Notes: generated by a model not told the origin, from the letters alone. DNA of 64,000 nucleotides from Piezodorus guildinii (GCA_023052935.1 CM041292.1:145190939-145254938), one strand, 5' to 3'; positions 22,606 to 34,180 are shown, numbered from the stretch's first letter. Translations and numbers: made by a program.

Positions 22606-24130
22606 TTCCTAAATATATAAATTAATCTAATTTTTGGAGCTACCGCTGCCTTTGAACAGCAGCCGATCAAAAACGTAGCACAAGAGAGTGCTTGATCGAA
22701 AAGAATGTCATAGTTGTTGATGGATAGAAAGAATCTTATCGGATTCTTAATAATAAAATTGGAATAGGAAGAAGTCATCATATAATTCGGTGTCAGTGAC
22801 GAAGTATCGGCTTAATACTCTCTTACCGTCAGTTATTCAACAGAGGGCGTTATGAAATAAGTTATATATTTTAATCATAGGCAGGCAAATAGGCAATTTG
22901 TCGCCGGTATCCAAAAGACCGACCATTTCCTCCGGCTGAGGCTGATGAAGTTTATAACGGATGGCTCCAAGGTGCAAGTATTAAGGGGACTTAGCCTGAG
23001 CGATGGCCGCCGTATTAGTCACTGACCCCTTTTAAATAACCTCCATTTCTTACTGCTTTTTCTCTGTCTGCTTTGTCTTTTTTCTTTTAGGCCTGTTTTG
23101 TTTTAGTTTCTCTTTTATACATTTCTAACCGTTGGTTTCGGCGCTTCGTTTGTCGGTTTGGACCATGCATATCCTTTGTCGATTGGTTTCTTCTTGATTA
23201 CTGTTTAAACTTCAGTTGTAAAAACGGGACAAAGGATCCTAACTAATAGAAAGAGCTCTTCGGTTGTGTCTAAATGAAATAAAATAGAGAATTATAATAA
23301 CACTACCTGGACGTTCTTAGAATAGTTCATGAATGTGGCTTATTGAAATCCATTTTATGACATTATATTGTATCGTTTAAAATCAAGCCGATCTTAATTT
23401 ACCGGGATTTCGAACAATTATTCTACTCCTTTATATATATTAATGTATTTGATTTTGTCATGCAAACTTCGGTCTTATAAAAACTGTCCAAAAAAAAAAA
23501 TGTTCCAACAGAATATATATGATTTAAAGATCTCAAAATAAGAAAAAAAAAATAAAGGTTCGTTATCATTTTGTCTAGTAATTATTCTCGTTTAAAGATT
23601 ATTATCGATCATTTAGGTTAAAATTCATAAATATGTATTCCAACTACTTCATTATTCAACTGATAAATTTTTCATTAGTTGGATTTCTTTTCTCTTGAGT
23701 TTTGTAAGTTTCCATAATTTCTTTAGTGCTTTAAAGCTTGAAGCCCATACAAAGGTTTGTAGATAAGGAGTGGTTAAAGATATAAATAATGAGCTATTTT
23801 CAAAGTAAAAAGCGCTTTTTGTCTTCTTTACTGCACTTATCTTTAAATGGCTATACACACCATAATCACCTTTGAGGTAAGGTACAGACATATTTCTGTA
23901 TTATTAACCGGATGATAAAAAATGTTTACCTTTTTTTTCTTTTAAATCTCATAATGTCGCTGTTATTGAACTGATTGCTATGATGATATATTACCAATTT
24001 ATGATTAGTGTCAGATCCGAGAAAACTTTTTTTTCATGGTAAATTCTCACCCAAATTACTCATTAATTATAACTTTTTTAGTTAAATTGTATTAATACAT
24101 TCTAACTGTGGGATCCGATTTATTTATTAT
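22606..24130. other. No recognised gene
   Basis: Unassigned. 22870-23040 is GC-richer (for example GCCTGAGCGATGGCCGCCG) without an open frame. The minus-strand open stretch 23652-23891 shows no recognised motif and is not called. Confidence 0.35.
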
Positions 24131-24139
24131 TTAATATCC

Positions 24140-24735
24140 TCTTTATTTAAATCACAATAACAAACAGTAACACAGTACATACGTGAGTAAGAAGCAATAT
24201 AATACTTGAATATATTAAAAAGAATAAAACAAATATTTACAAAGAAAAAGTAACACAGTACACAGTAAGAAACAATATAATACTTAAAGATTATAAAAAT
24301 ACAATAATAAAGAAACAGTAACACAGAGAGAAAGAATATAATACTTAAAAAACATAAAAATACAATTATAAAGAAACAGTAACACAGTAAACTGTAAGAA
24401 ACAGCAATCGACTAAGCCAAAAAGCTTAATATATATATATATATATATATATAAGATATAAAAATAAGGCATGTAATTACAAAATTAAAATTATATAATA
24501 CCCAAGTAATATTAGAAAAACTATTATAACAAACAGTAAAACAGTACACAGTAATTGACTAAACCAAAAAGCAATCAGGAACCCATATTCATATATACAA
24601 AATATAAAATGAAGGCATGTAAATGTAAAATTATATTATATAATAAACAATTATAAAGAAACATAACACAGTTCACAGTAAGAAACACTATTTGACAAAA
24701 CCAAAAAGCAATAAGCAATAAATATACACGTACAA
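24140..24735. repeat. Degenerate tandem array
   Basis: Repeated units share AAGAAACAGTAACACAGT and GTAAGAAACAATATAATACT in the first half (unit about 65-70 bp). In the second half a longer unit of about 135 bp adds AACCAAAAAGC and GGCATGTAA. An (AT)n tract sits at 24429-24452. Confidence 0.8.
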
Positions 24736-24739
24736 AGGA

Positions 24740-25330
24740 TAAATATCAGAATGAGTGGACATGTCTATAGCGATAAGTAATTTCAATTACATAATTTCAC
24801 AATTAACTTGTTTAATTAACATTTAACTTGGTATTAATAAGTTGAAAATAAAATTTTAATATCTTATTCTTGTGCTAGATTTGTCGGATAGGCTGTTATA
24901 AACCTCTCCCTAGAAAAAAAGAAGAACTATAAAATAGGTTAAACTCCTCGCTGACTATCATAGAGAGGAAATGATTTACAATTACGTTAAAAGCTTGTGA
25001 GCTGACCCGTGACGGCAAGCAGCTCTCCTCATTCGCTCTGATGTGTGTCATCACGGTAGTTCCTTCTCTAACCCTTCTCCATAATGCATCCTAAAAATTC
25101 TAGAATATTAACTAAGAAATGAACTTTTCCAATCGATTCCATGCAGTGAAGTGAATATTTATCCGTTAAATATTTATTCAATTTCATTATGGTATTACTT
25201 ATATCCCGCGGCTTTGCTCGCGAAGATTTCATTATTTTTTTTATTGTTTATGGTAAAGAGAAGCGAGAATATATACTACTTCGCTCTCGACCAACCAGCT
25301 ACTCTGTCTGTATCAGCCTAGATTAGTATT
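24740..25330. other. No recognised gene
   Basis: No supported feature. 24990-25080 is less AT-rich but non-coding. Confidence 0.4.
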
Positions 25331-25332
25331 AT

Positions 25333-26045
25333 AGAAATAGAAGAAATAGAAATAGAAAATAATTTTTATTCTGGGACTGGGTCCCCTAAGAATAACAGAA
25401 TTGTACAATTTAAGTATACAACATATCTGGCCAACAGACAGAAGGAACAGAATTAATTACTTATTACACAGATGGGTTAATTCGAGTGTTCATATCACAC
25501 AAGAATATCCACAAGCATATATATAAAAAATATTTTAAAAAAAAAATAAAAAAATATTTATGATAAAATAAAATAAAAACAGTTCTTGAAAAATATTGGG
25601 TTGATAAAAAATTAAAAATAAATTAAAATATAACAGCGTTTCAATAAAGAACATATATTACTTTTCTTTCAAGTGTGATATTAGGAACAAAAGAATCACT
25701 GTATTTAAGCGTCTTTTTGGGATAATAAAAGATATTGGAAAAGTTGGAATTTGAATGAGGAGAGAGAGGCAGCATGGCGAATATGGGTAGGTAGAGAATT
25801 CCAGAAAATAGAGGAGCGGACCAGGAAGGAACGATCAAAAGTTTTAGTTCTATGGATAGGAAAGTAAAGGTCGGAATGGCGCGATCTTGTTTCAAGAGTG
25901 TGGACTGAAGATTTAAACTGTAGGAGACTATGAATGTATGGAGGGTGTTGGGATCTAATGATTTGGTAAAGGTATGATCCTAGGAAATATTGTCTGCGGA
26001 TTCGGGGAAGGAGCCACTTTAACTCGCCGTAAAAATGGGTTACAT
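25333..26045 (-). mobile_element. LINE-B 3' fragment, minus strand
   Basis: The minus strand encodes the C-terminal tail of a LINE reverse transcriptase in the style of CR1-like and related clades: LKWLLPRIRRQYFLGSYLYQ, HTLETRSRHSDLYFP, RTKTFDRSFLVRSSIFWNSL and PTHIRHAASLS. The 3' UTR contains GGGACCCAGTCCC-type sequence and ends not in poly(A) but in TTCTAT-type units (complement of 25333-25360). A second copy is at 38671-39258. The polymerase core is missing. Confidence 0.8.
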
Positions 26046-26049
26046 GAGA

Positions 26050-27755
26050 CCTCTTCGGAGTCTATAATTATAAGTCTATAATTATAATGCATTAACTCTG
26101 TTTTTCTTTCCTGTTTTTGTTTGATGTTTGGCGAGTTTAATGTGATGCACAAAATAATGTAGTTGTGAAATTGATACAAATCAGTAAAAATGTTGAGAGG
26201 GACTATGTTCAATGGGATTATACTAAAAAATACACCTGAAACAGCAATGTGATATTCTCTGTATGGTAATGTTAGATTATTATTTCATGTTAGATATCAA
26301 TTTTATTCACTGTATGTTACAATAACATACCAGTACCAATTAATATTACCCGTCAAAATTATTCATTTACATCATTTTATCTTCTAAACATAATCGTTGT
26401 ATATCAACATAAACTAACTGCGTATTTTCCCCATCTGTGAGTGAAGCCTTCTTCCAGAATAATCCGTGTTTTTTCAGGGTTGAAAAATAAGTCTTATTAT
26501 GTTCTTCAAACGAAACGTTTTTTAATCATTTTGAATTATTTAAAAAAAACAACTAATAAATATTGAACATGAGTCTATGGGACCCTAAATACAAAACATG
26601 GAAAAGACGCTGAATTTGCTTAAATATATTTGTTATAAATTATTACATATTATCTTTCCTAATACTGGTCATGTTAAGATAACTAAACTATTATGCAGTT
26701 AGAAATTTGATTGCCGTTCAAATAGGTACTTATAGTTTTTCAGGAAACGTATAGTTTTTGATTTCTTCCAAAAAACATTTTGTTTTACATTTAAAAAAAA
26801 ATTTTTTTTTAACCAATTAGAGGAGGAATTTTCCCAAACCCAGTCCTATTGCACATCTAAACGGTAAGGCGAAGCTCCAGGAAAAAGCTCAACTTCACAA
26901 CCATAGTAATTATTGACATACTGCAATGACCAGAAAATCGAGTGAAATGGCACTTTCTTTTATAAATATAGGTAATTAACTCTCGGAAAAACCTAAATTG
27001 TGTTTGAGGCCTCCACCGTTCCTAAATCATATGTTTGGTCCTTGGCCTGTGTGGGGAATCAGTTGCCAAATGATCCCATGGCCAGGAAACATCTGTTTCT
27101 GTTCTAGTTCCGGTTGCCGTTACTTATACTCATGGAGTTCCTAGTCCTAGATATACGTAAAACGTTCTGCTGATCAGTTTTTAACGCTCTGTTCTTTATC
27201 AGTTCCGAATACATTAGTCAGATTGTTACTTGATCAGATTTTGTTAACGTATCAGTGAAGGTATTTTATTATTATTTTATTTATCCCTTAGTATAATAAG
27301 AAACGATATGAAACATTATGCCACGTAATAGCAAAATGTCCAATTCATAGTTCAATTAGAAATCACTATATTCCATACGTTTAAAAATTTAACAGAAAAT
27401 CAATTTCATATTATATTCTCTCTACAAGAAACAACCGAAATGAAACAGCTATATTATTAACATTCTTAAACTTAGAGCATTCTCTATCAATGAATAACCT
27501 CACTTGTTTATTTATATTTATTTATTTACAGTTAGCTATATTTATAATTATGTTTCACTGCTATTAACTGATTTAAGTAGAAACCCTCATCATCTATTCA
27601 GCGGTAATTATATAAAGTATATTTATAAATATTATATTATTGTTCGTTTATTTTAATATTGTGCAGATTTAAAGTAAACTCTCAAGAAACTCATTAAGTT
27701 TAATTTTTGATTTAAAGTTATGTTATTATCGGTGTAGAAAATGGAATGTTATGAC
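26050..27755. other. No recognised gene
   Basis: AT-rich with a less AT-rich patch at 26820-27180. The TCTATAATTATAAG unit is duplicated at 26060-26088. No coding signature found. Confidence 0.4.
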
Positions 27756-27759
27756 TATT

Positions 27760-27890
27760 AATGTTTATTTATATATAAACTGTATTAGAATTATTATTGT
27801 TGTTTGTGTTCATTGTTGTATTAGCCAGGCCCTATTTGTATGAGGGTTCTCCCCCAAAACAAATAAGTAAATCTATCTATCTACCTTAGT
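27760..27890 (+). mobile_element. Probable LINE 3' end with (ATCT)n tail
   Basis: GCCCTATTTGTATGAGGGTT followed by CTCCCCCAAAACAAATAAGT and an AATCTATCTATCTACC tail. This arrangement is typical of LINE 3' ends that finish in short tandem units. No coding part is retained. Confidence 0.4.
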
Positions 27891-27910
27891 ATAATTGTTA
27901 GTCCTGAATT

Positions 27911-27949
27911 GACTGATGAAATAATTTTTAAAATAATGAAACGTTAAAC
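27911..27949 (+). ncRNA. Decayed hammerhead-like motif
   Basis: GACTGATGA, a weak ATTTT/AAAAT stem, then GAAACGTTAAAC. The order and spacing are the same as at 11382-11420, but stem I is poorly complementary. Confidence 0.3.
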
Positions 27950-27991
27950 ATATTGTTTCCGTGGAATACAATTAATCGTCGGGCTATACCA

Positions 27992-28011
27992 TCTATATAT
28001 ATATATATATA

Positions 28012-28060
<49 letters not shown>
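27992..28060. repeat. (AT)n microsatellite, interrupted
   Basis: Two AT tracts separated by TTTTA at about 28016-28020. Confidence 0.95.
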
Positions 28061-28061
<1 letters not shown>

Positions 28062-28154
28062 GAATATATATTTATCTTATGAATATATTATTCGGAACAA
28101 TCTCTTATAATTTGTGTATATATTTATTTATCATAACATATCAAACATGATTAT

Positions 28155-28402
28155 AAGGTGTAGATTCTTTTAGGTGAAGGTCAAATTTTTATGAATAAAA
28201 TTGGAGGCTGATGTCTACTTCACCACTATTTTATTGAAAAAATTCGCACTACGTTTCGGCTACAATGCCATCTTCAGGTGCAGTGGAACAACTTGGATTT
28301 AGTGTGAGTAGCTGCTTACTAGTCATTGTAGCCGAAACGTAGTGCGAATTTTTCCAATAAAATAGTGGTGAAGTAGACATCAGCCTCCAATTTTATTCAT
28401 AA
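28155..28402. mobile_element. Penelope-derived inverted-repeat insertion (hairpin)
   Basis: The left arm (about 28185-28267) and right arm (28324-28405) are reverse complements with about one mismatch. They share CTGATGTCTACTTCACCAC and CGCACTACGTTTCGGCTAC. The loop is 56 bases. The whole is flanked by AAACATGATTAT at 28143-28154 and 28403-28414, a likely 12-bp target duplication. The left arm plus loop contains a hammerhead-like motif; the right arm keeps only its second half. Confidence 0.8.
28245..28286 (-). ncRNA. Hammerhead-like motif (CTGAAGA variant)
   Basis: On the minus strand: GCAC, CTGAAGA, a GGC/GCC stem with an ATTGTA loop, GAAAC, GTA, GTGC. GCAC and GTGC pair as stem I. CTGAAGA differs from the hammerhead consensus CTGATGA at position 7, which tolerates any base, so the core can still fit. 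Confidence 0.5.
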
Positions 28403-28416
28403 AAACATGATTATTA

Positions 28417-28458
28417 CATTACGTTTCGAGGTACCTTATGCCTCATCTTCAGATTTTC
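28417..28458 (-). ncRNA. Hammerhead-like motif, second Penelope-type copy
   Basis: Minus strand: CTGAAGA, a GAGG/CCTC stem, GAAAC, GTA. Stem I pairing is weak. It sits just beyond the target duplication of the hairpin insertion, so that hairpin appears to have inserted into an older Penelope-type end. Confidence 0.4.
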
Positions 28459-28459
28459 A

Positions 28460-29000
28460 AATATCATCTAAAATATAATTGAATAAATATTATAAGCAAT
28501 TATATATACATTATCAATAAATTAGAATCAATTTATTATTTAAAATATTTAGAATATGTTTATTATTAGAATTCTACTTTAATTTATTTCCATATTGTAT
28601 CCCAATATAGGTCAATTACTATTGTAGTATTATTCATATTAAGCTCATAGATATGAATAATTCTGTTAAAATTTATCTTTTCATTATCTCAACCCTTTGT
28701 TGCTGTGCACTTGCAACTATCATGTAGACTAAAATAGCATTTATCTAATTCTTTTCTTGTGCTATTCAATGTTTTCAAATATCCACAACATAATTTTTAT
28801 CTAGGTTAGAGATTAATAATATATATATACACATTCATACTTATACATACCCACACATACACACATATATACACACAACGCACACCCATATATACATTGT
28901 TCCAAATAATATATTCATAACTTAAATTACTCTTCTGTAATAATCATTGATATAAAATTTATATTTATCATTTATTTGAAATATTTTACTGTATTTAACA
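28460..29000. other. No gene; CA/TA-rich simple sequence at 28820-28895
   Basis: AT-rich, with an imperfect TATACACA-type microsatellite. It leads into the acceptor of the candidate exon. Confidence 0.45.
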
Positions 29001-29019
29001 TAACGTTTTTTTGTTTCAG

Positions 29020-29091
29020 GTTAACCTTCTAACAACTTTTCAAGTGGGAGAAAGCGTTGGATTAATTGTGAATATTAACTTCATAGGAACT
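29020..29091 (+). other. Candidate 72-bp host-gene exon
   Basis: A T-rich stretch ending TTTTTTTGTTTCAG precedes base 29020, and GTAAGT follows at 29092, which are good acceptor and donor signals. The 72 bases are a multiple of three. Only one frame is open; it reads VNLLTTFQVGESVGLI and continues for 8 more residues. The composition is less AT-rich than the surroundings, and it matches none of the repeats in this window. I do not recognise the protein. Chance splice-like signals remain possible. Confidence 0.4.
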
Positions 29092-29603
29092 GTAAGTTAC
29101 TCATAGCTTATTCTTAATATTCTCATATTTATTAAATTAAATTTTTATATACACAATTAATGTATTACCAACATACCAACAGTGAGTTATCAAACAAAAC
29201 ATAAGATTTAATTTAATTATAAGATACGTAATTTATATTTCTTCCATTTAACATTATATGAGTCTACAGATTTTAAGTTCGGATTTTTTTGTTTTATCAT
29301 TACATCTATGAAATAATCCTCTCCTAAACTGTTCCAGAAAAATCTTCATGGGAACTGGTCTCAAAAATAAGTGTTTTATAGTGTAATTTAAAATAAAACT
29401 GTGTAAGATAAAGTGCGCAACTACCTTCTATTACCGAAATCTATTCTTTCGAAAACGAAGTAATTTTCAGATTAATAAAATAAATAAGAAAAAGTATTTC
29501 TTGAGTTCTTCTAATACTTCGTAAGGATATAATGCATTTACTAAATACAATATAGGTTTTGAAAAGTAAGCTTATATGTTACATTACATAATAAATAACT
29601 TAT

Positions 29604-29613
29604 TATATATATA

Positions 29614-29658
<45 letters not shown>

Positions 29659-29702
29659 TTATTTATTTTTTTTTTTTTATTTTATTTTTTTTTTTTTTTT
29701 AT
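29604..29702. repeat. (AT)n with phase break, then T-rich tract
   Basis: Sixteen bases of AT, one extra T, a further AT tract to about 29655, then about 45 bases of nearly pure T. Confidence 0.95.
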
Positions 29703-29837
29703 TCAGTCACTTTTCCATTATGAATTACTAATGGAAGATGTCTTATTTTCTTTTTATATATAGTCATTAATAATTGCTGTCTCCTTTTATGAAATAAAAT
29801 AAAAACATTTCTCGTCACATCCGATTTATTTCCTTAT

Positions 29838-30512
29838 TACTTACATTCACTTACCTATGTGAATTATGTAGTCGAAATAACCAAGTCGTCGGAAAAGGTG
29901 TGTGTGCTAAGTCTTGCACAAAACGATAAGTCGTACGAATCCGAAATTTTATATTTAAAATAACTATACGCTCAGAAGTAATCCTAACTTTGCTAAAATA
30001 AACTGACCGGAAATGATACTTTATACCAAGCACCTTTTCACGATTTTTTCAAAAGCGGCTTTTAAATTTCTTTCATTAAAGTACGTTTAATTTTGTAGAT
30101 TTGAAATAAAATTAAACATATTGTATTGTCAGCCTTGATTAAAAACTGCGTAATGTACATGTTGTAATTTTTTTAATGTAACATAGGAATAATATAATAT
30201 AGTAGTTTAATATACCGTTGGAAATATTAAATATAATGATGTTAGAAAATGTTATTTTATATACAAAGTCGTAGAAGGTAATGTAAAGTGACGAAAGAGC
30301 ATAAACATCGGTGGATTTTTACATTGGATTGTACATAACAATTTCATGTTGCTTAATATTGTTTTATCATATTGATATAAAACATACATTTAAAACGAAA
30401 CTGAATGTAATTCTTTATACTTTTTTGAACTATAGCTTTATTTAAAACATTTTAATTTGATTTTAACAACCGAGGTAAGTGAAATTCGTGTGTTGCGCGC
30501 ACTAGATTTTAT
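29838..30512 (+). repeat. CST repeat, diverged near-complete copy
   Basis: From TACATTCACTTACCTATGTG through ATAACCAAGTCG, TTTAATATACCGTTGGAAAT and GAGGTAAGTGAAATTCGTGT to GCGCGCACTAG. It is more diverged and shorter than the copy at 12178. Confidence 0.75.
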
Positions 30513-30539
30513 TTTATATTTATTAATTATTATTTGTTT

Positions 30540-30850
30540 TTAAATTATAGCCGTTACCCTCGAGAATTCTTTTCCGATCATTTTTCGAGGCGGTAGGTAG
30601 GCCGTAATTTTTCCAATTTCGAAGACGCCATCATGCTCCCTGGCTCCGTGGTAAAACCATTTATCACCCTGGAAGAGCGTTGCCGCCGCAGGTTCCTGGA
30701 ACCATTGGAGCTGGAAGGAAGGGGCTCCCGCAATTACCCTCTTCTACTATTCCGAGTAGAGCCATTACTGCGAAACTACTTCAAGATACCTCGCTAGTAT
30801 TTTCTCTCTTTGCCGTTCGATCTCATGTCCTCTCCATCTCCTAAGATTAT
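30540..30850. other. Unassigned GC-rich island
   Basis: Markedly GC-richer than its surroundings. The plus strand has a 54-codon open frame from the ATG at about 30632 (MLPGSVVKPFITLEERCRRR onward) to TAG. No domain is recognised and there is no partner copy here. It could be a degraded element or an exon-like relic. Confidence 0.3.
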
Positions 30851-30854
30851 CTAG

Positions 30855-31360
30855 TTTTAAATTAAAATTATTTGTAAAAGTATCTATTTATTATTTATTT
30901 AAGTTTATAAATTATAGCTCATTTAACATTTCCTTTTTATTTCTTCAGAAATGTTTTTTATTATTGAGTAGTGACCCGCCCCTCCTTCGCACAGATGTAA
31001 TTCGGATCTAGTGTCATTTGTGTTTAAAAAAGTAGTGAAAGGATCATCAGTTCTTTAGAGCAGTGGTTATCAAAATTTTTTTTAGCGGACCCCTTTATAC
31101 AATGATTTGAATGACAAGTACCACCGAGGCCCTAAAAATTAGGTTCTATTTAGATTTTTAGTGGCCTACACTGTTGTGCGCGAAACACCTCGCGAAACTA
31201 TTTCTAGAAGTGATCTAGTTGGGAAAATGAAAATAAAGAAAAAAGAACCAGGCACTAAGAGTATACTTCATTCCCCGAAACATTGAATAACTAAAATTTA
31301 ATGTCAAACCTAGCAGATGGTTCTAGAATTTTTTTAAAGGCAGTGATAAAAAACTTGTGC
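30855..31360. other. No recognised gene
   Basis: No supported feature. Confidence 0.4.
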
Positions 31361-31364
31361 TATT

Positions 31365-31530
31365 CTTATAAAGGGAACGTAAAATAGTGGTTCAGGGCCT
31401 GCGCTAAATCACGTACTCCTTTAAGATGCCCATCCTAATTAAACCTGGATCCGCACTATTTAGGGCCTCTACTTTAATATCGTCCGATAGTCACAGTAGC
31501 ATGAAATGACGTTAAATGAATAAATATTAC
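31365..31530 (+). mobile_element. SINE-1 fragment, diverged
   Basis: Sense-orientation body and tail of SINE-1: GGGCCTGCGCTAAATCACGT, ATCGTCCGATAGTCACAGTA, GACGTTAAATGAATAAATA. The tRNA head is absent. It is the most diverged SINE-1 copy here. Confidence 0.7.
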
Positions 31531-31639
31531 CTAAAATTTAAAACTTATATAAGAACGCAATTTTTCTAATACTCAAAAAGAAATTAAGAATGATTGATAA
31601 TGTTCTGAGATACGTATTTTGTTTTTTAAGTTTATTATT

Positions 31640-32260
31640 TTCGGCTAGTCTGCTGGTGTTCCGCAGGGCAGCATTCTAGGACCCATCCTTTACACAGTTT
31701 ATACAGCTGATATCCCAATCCATCCTAACACATTCCTTTCTACCTATGCCGATGACACTTGCGTGCTATTAGTTCATAATGATTCTAGTATTGCCTCTCA
31801 AACTCTCCAATCCCACATCAGAGACATTGAAGTATGGTGTCAGAATTGGAGAATTAAAATCAATTCCAATTAATCCCATCGAATTACTTATACCCTTCGT
31901 CGAAAACCTATGACATCCTGCCCTACAGTTTCCTTTAATAATATTCCGCTTGTCTCGGTTGAAAAGATCCGCTATTTAGGACTCCTGCTTGACAAACGTC
32001 TTACATGGAATCCGCATACAAGACTGAAAAGACAAGAAACTGTTCGACGTTTTCGGCTACTCCAACACTAGACAGACGCTCTAACCTTTCGCTTAACTAC
32101 AGAAGACTCATTTAGATGACAATCATAGGGCCTATCTGGACCTACGGAGTTGAGCTACGGGGCTCTACTAAACCATCCAATTCTTCCCGTATCCAATCCT
32201 TACAATCCAAAATCCTTCGTGAAATTCTCAACGCTCCAATTTCATTAAAAGCCAAGGTTT
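31640..32260 (+). pseudogene. LINE-A2 reverse transcriptase fragment with catalytic YADD region
   Basis: The plus-strand frame includes GVPQGSILGPILYTVYTADI and then TYADDTCVLL, the reverse-transcriptase active-site block, followed by WRIKINSN, TYTLRRKPMT and LGLLLDKRLTWNPHTRL. Internal stops and frameshifts follow, and the C-terminus is truncated after NAP. This is the only LINE-A2 copy here that reaches the active site. Confidence 0.85.
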
Positions 32261-32609
32261 CAAAAATATTTTAATTTAAAATTATACCCCGATGACATCT
32301 TCCGGACCCCCAATTGGGAATTTTCTAAAATCATGCCCTTTTCAAAAATATATAATAGTATTCATATTATATTAGTATAATATTATAATAGTATTCTATG
32401 ATCACGGAAAAGTTCCCCTCTAGAGAACAACTCGATTGCAATGTATTATACTTATTAACCTTCAGGAATGAATTTCTCTAAATGAAGGAAGAAACCGTAT
32501 AGAAATCAGTCGCGTGGTTTAGGAGTCCACAGAAATCGAAATTCAGGACTTCATTTTATAAATATACAGAGAAGTGGACAAGATGCTCTTGCTTCGCAGG
32601 GGTGCAATT

Positions 32610-32635
32610 TGCATATGTGTGTGTGTGTGTGTACT
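32610..32635. repeat. (GT)n microsatellite
   Basis: A run of about eight GT units beginning TATGTGTGTGTG. Confidence 0.9.
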
Positions 32636-32649
32636 TGGAAACTACTCAC

Positions 32650-33000
32650 ACAGAGAGGATCTCAAATGTGACTCAACGACAGGTTTCTTAAAAACTGTGT
32701 CCCTTACTCCTAAAGAGGGATCTTAATCTGAGCACTGTTTTTAAGAATCCTTATTAAAAGTAATATTTTGACAATATTATTTATATTTTTAGGGTTATTA
32801 CCAAGGATAAAATCTCAATATTTAATAGCTATTATTTTTTTTAATTATTCTGCTATGAAATAAGGTAATTTTGAGACCAAACTTATTTTCCTACCTTCTC
32901 TATAACCAGAGATATTAAATAAAAAATTTTTTTCCAGCACAAACTTTCCTATTTTTTTACGCGACTTCTAGGGTGCGTTGGCTCCTAATATTTTGATATA
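32650..33000 (-). repeat. Repeat C, inverted relative of 42050-43390
   Basis: In reverse complement it shares ATCTCTGGTTATAGAGAAGG, GTCTCAAAATTACCTTATTT and the ACTCCTAAAG region with the repeat interrupted by the mariner at 42-43 kb. Non-coding. Confidence 0.7.
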
Positions 33001-33004
33001 TGTG

Positions 33005-34180
33005 TATGTATGTATATAGGTATGTGTGTACATATAATGAGTAATAAATTAAATAAAAAATCTGATTTGATAATCAATTCTGATGGGAGACAGTTATTTG
33101 AGTAGTAATCCATGAAGACAAGGGGCTGGGATTGAATGGTAATAGGAAAAAAAGGCCTTATAACCCTTGGAGAGATTCGAAGAGCCAATAGGCAAAAAAA
33201 GATTACTAAAATAACTAGTGACGGAGGCGGTAAAGTGCTTTCAGTGATATTAGCCGAAGAAACGGCTGCGTTGCGAAACCCTTCTAATCAATGGTGAAGG
33301 GCTTTTTCTGCAGATCTCAGACCCTTACCCTTTTTACTGTCTCCTGTACCCATAGCAATCTATACTAGCAAGTTTTATGTTTCCTCCTAGTTACAGGCTT
33401 TTCTCTAAGGTCTAGGTCATTATGGATAAGGTTTTCTGAAGCTGTAAATGGTATATTAAAAAACTGATGCGTCAGTGGGAACATCCTTTTATAATTTTTA
33501 TTGAAATGAAAATGTTTTTTGGCAAAAAATGTGTAACTTTTAATAAGTGAAAACAAAAATGACATGGTAGTGTTCTCACTCCTCCAATCTCTCTGAAGAA
33601 GGTATTCAGGAGAAGGAATTCAGGCTGAAACGTAGGCACTATTAAATTAAGTTTCTACTTAATTGTGTGTTAATTTGACTTCCTCCCTAACTAAACTCTC
33701 CTTTTACACTTAAAAAATGGTATAGTATAATGAATAGGAAATTTTTCTTATTAAAGAATCTTATTAATTTTCGTTACAAATAATTATTTTAATTTGGTTC
33801 CACGAGACTTTTGTTTTTTTTTAAACAAAACCCATCGAAACCTGTCTTAAAATCCGCAGTTAGTACAGGTTTTCAATTTACAGGTCCTTCTGTTTGGAAC
33901 TAGTGCATAGTCATGAAGGTACTACACTACTGAATAATTGCAGAATAAAGAAATATTGTTGAGGATTGTCTATATTTTAGTGAAGTTTAGCTTAAACCCT
34001 CTAATTCTTATTCATCACTCATGGAGGGCCTATCTATGAAGAAGAAGAAAAACTGATCAGATCGGAATGATAATAACACCAAAACATTGAGCTATTTTTC
34101 TTGATTTTATAAAAATATAACTGTAGTGTTGTGATTCATTAAAAACATACTTCGTATCAGTTAAAGAACAGTTTCTGAGG
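33005..34180. other. No confident gene; Penelope-like phrase at 33595-33640
   Basis: CTCTGAAGAAGG followed by GCTGAAACGTAGGCAC recalls the CTGAAGA...GAAACGTA pattern but lacks a clear stem. The remainder is unassigned. Confidence 0.35.

Noticed and set aside
23652..23891. 79-codon minus-strand open frame
   Set aside because: No recognisable domain, no promoter or splice context, and a length expected by chance in places.
24140..24735. Possible CRISPR-like array
   Set aside because: Repeat units are degenerate, spacers are not unique, and the genome is eukaryotic. It is a decayed tandem repeat.
33590..33640. CTGAAGAAGG...GCTGAAACGTAGGCAC as a hammerhead
   Set aside because: The intervening sequence does not form a convincing stem II and stem I is not complementary.
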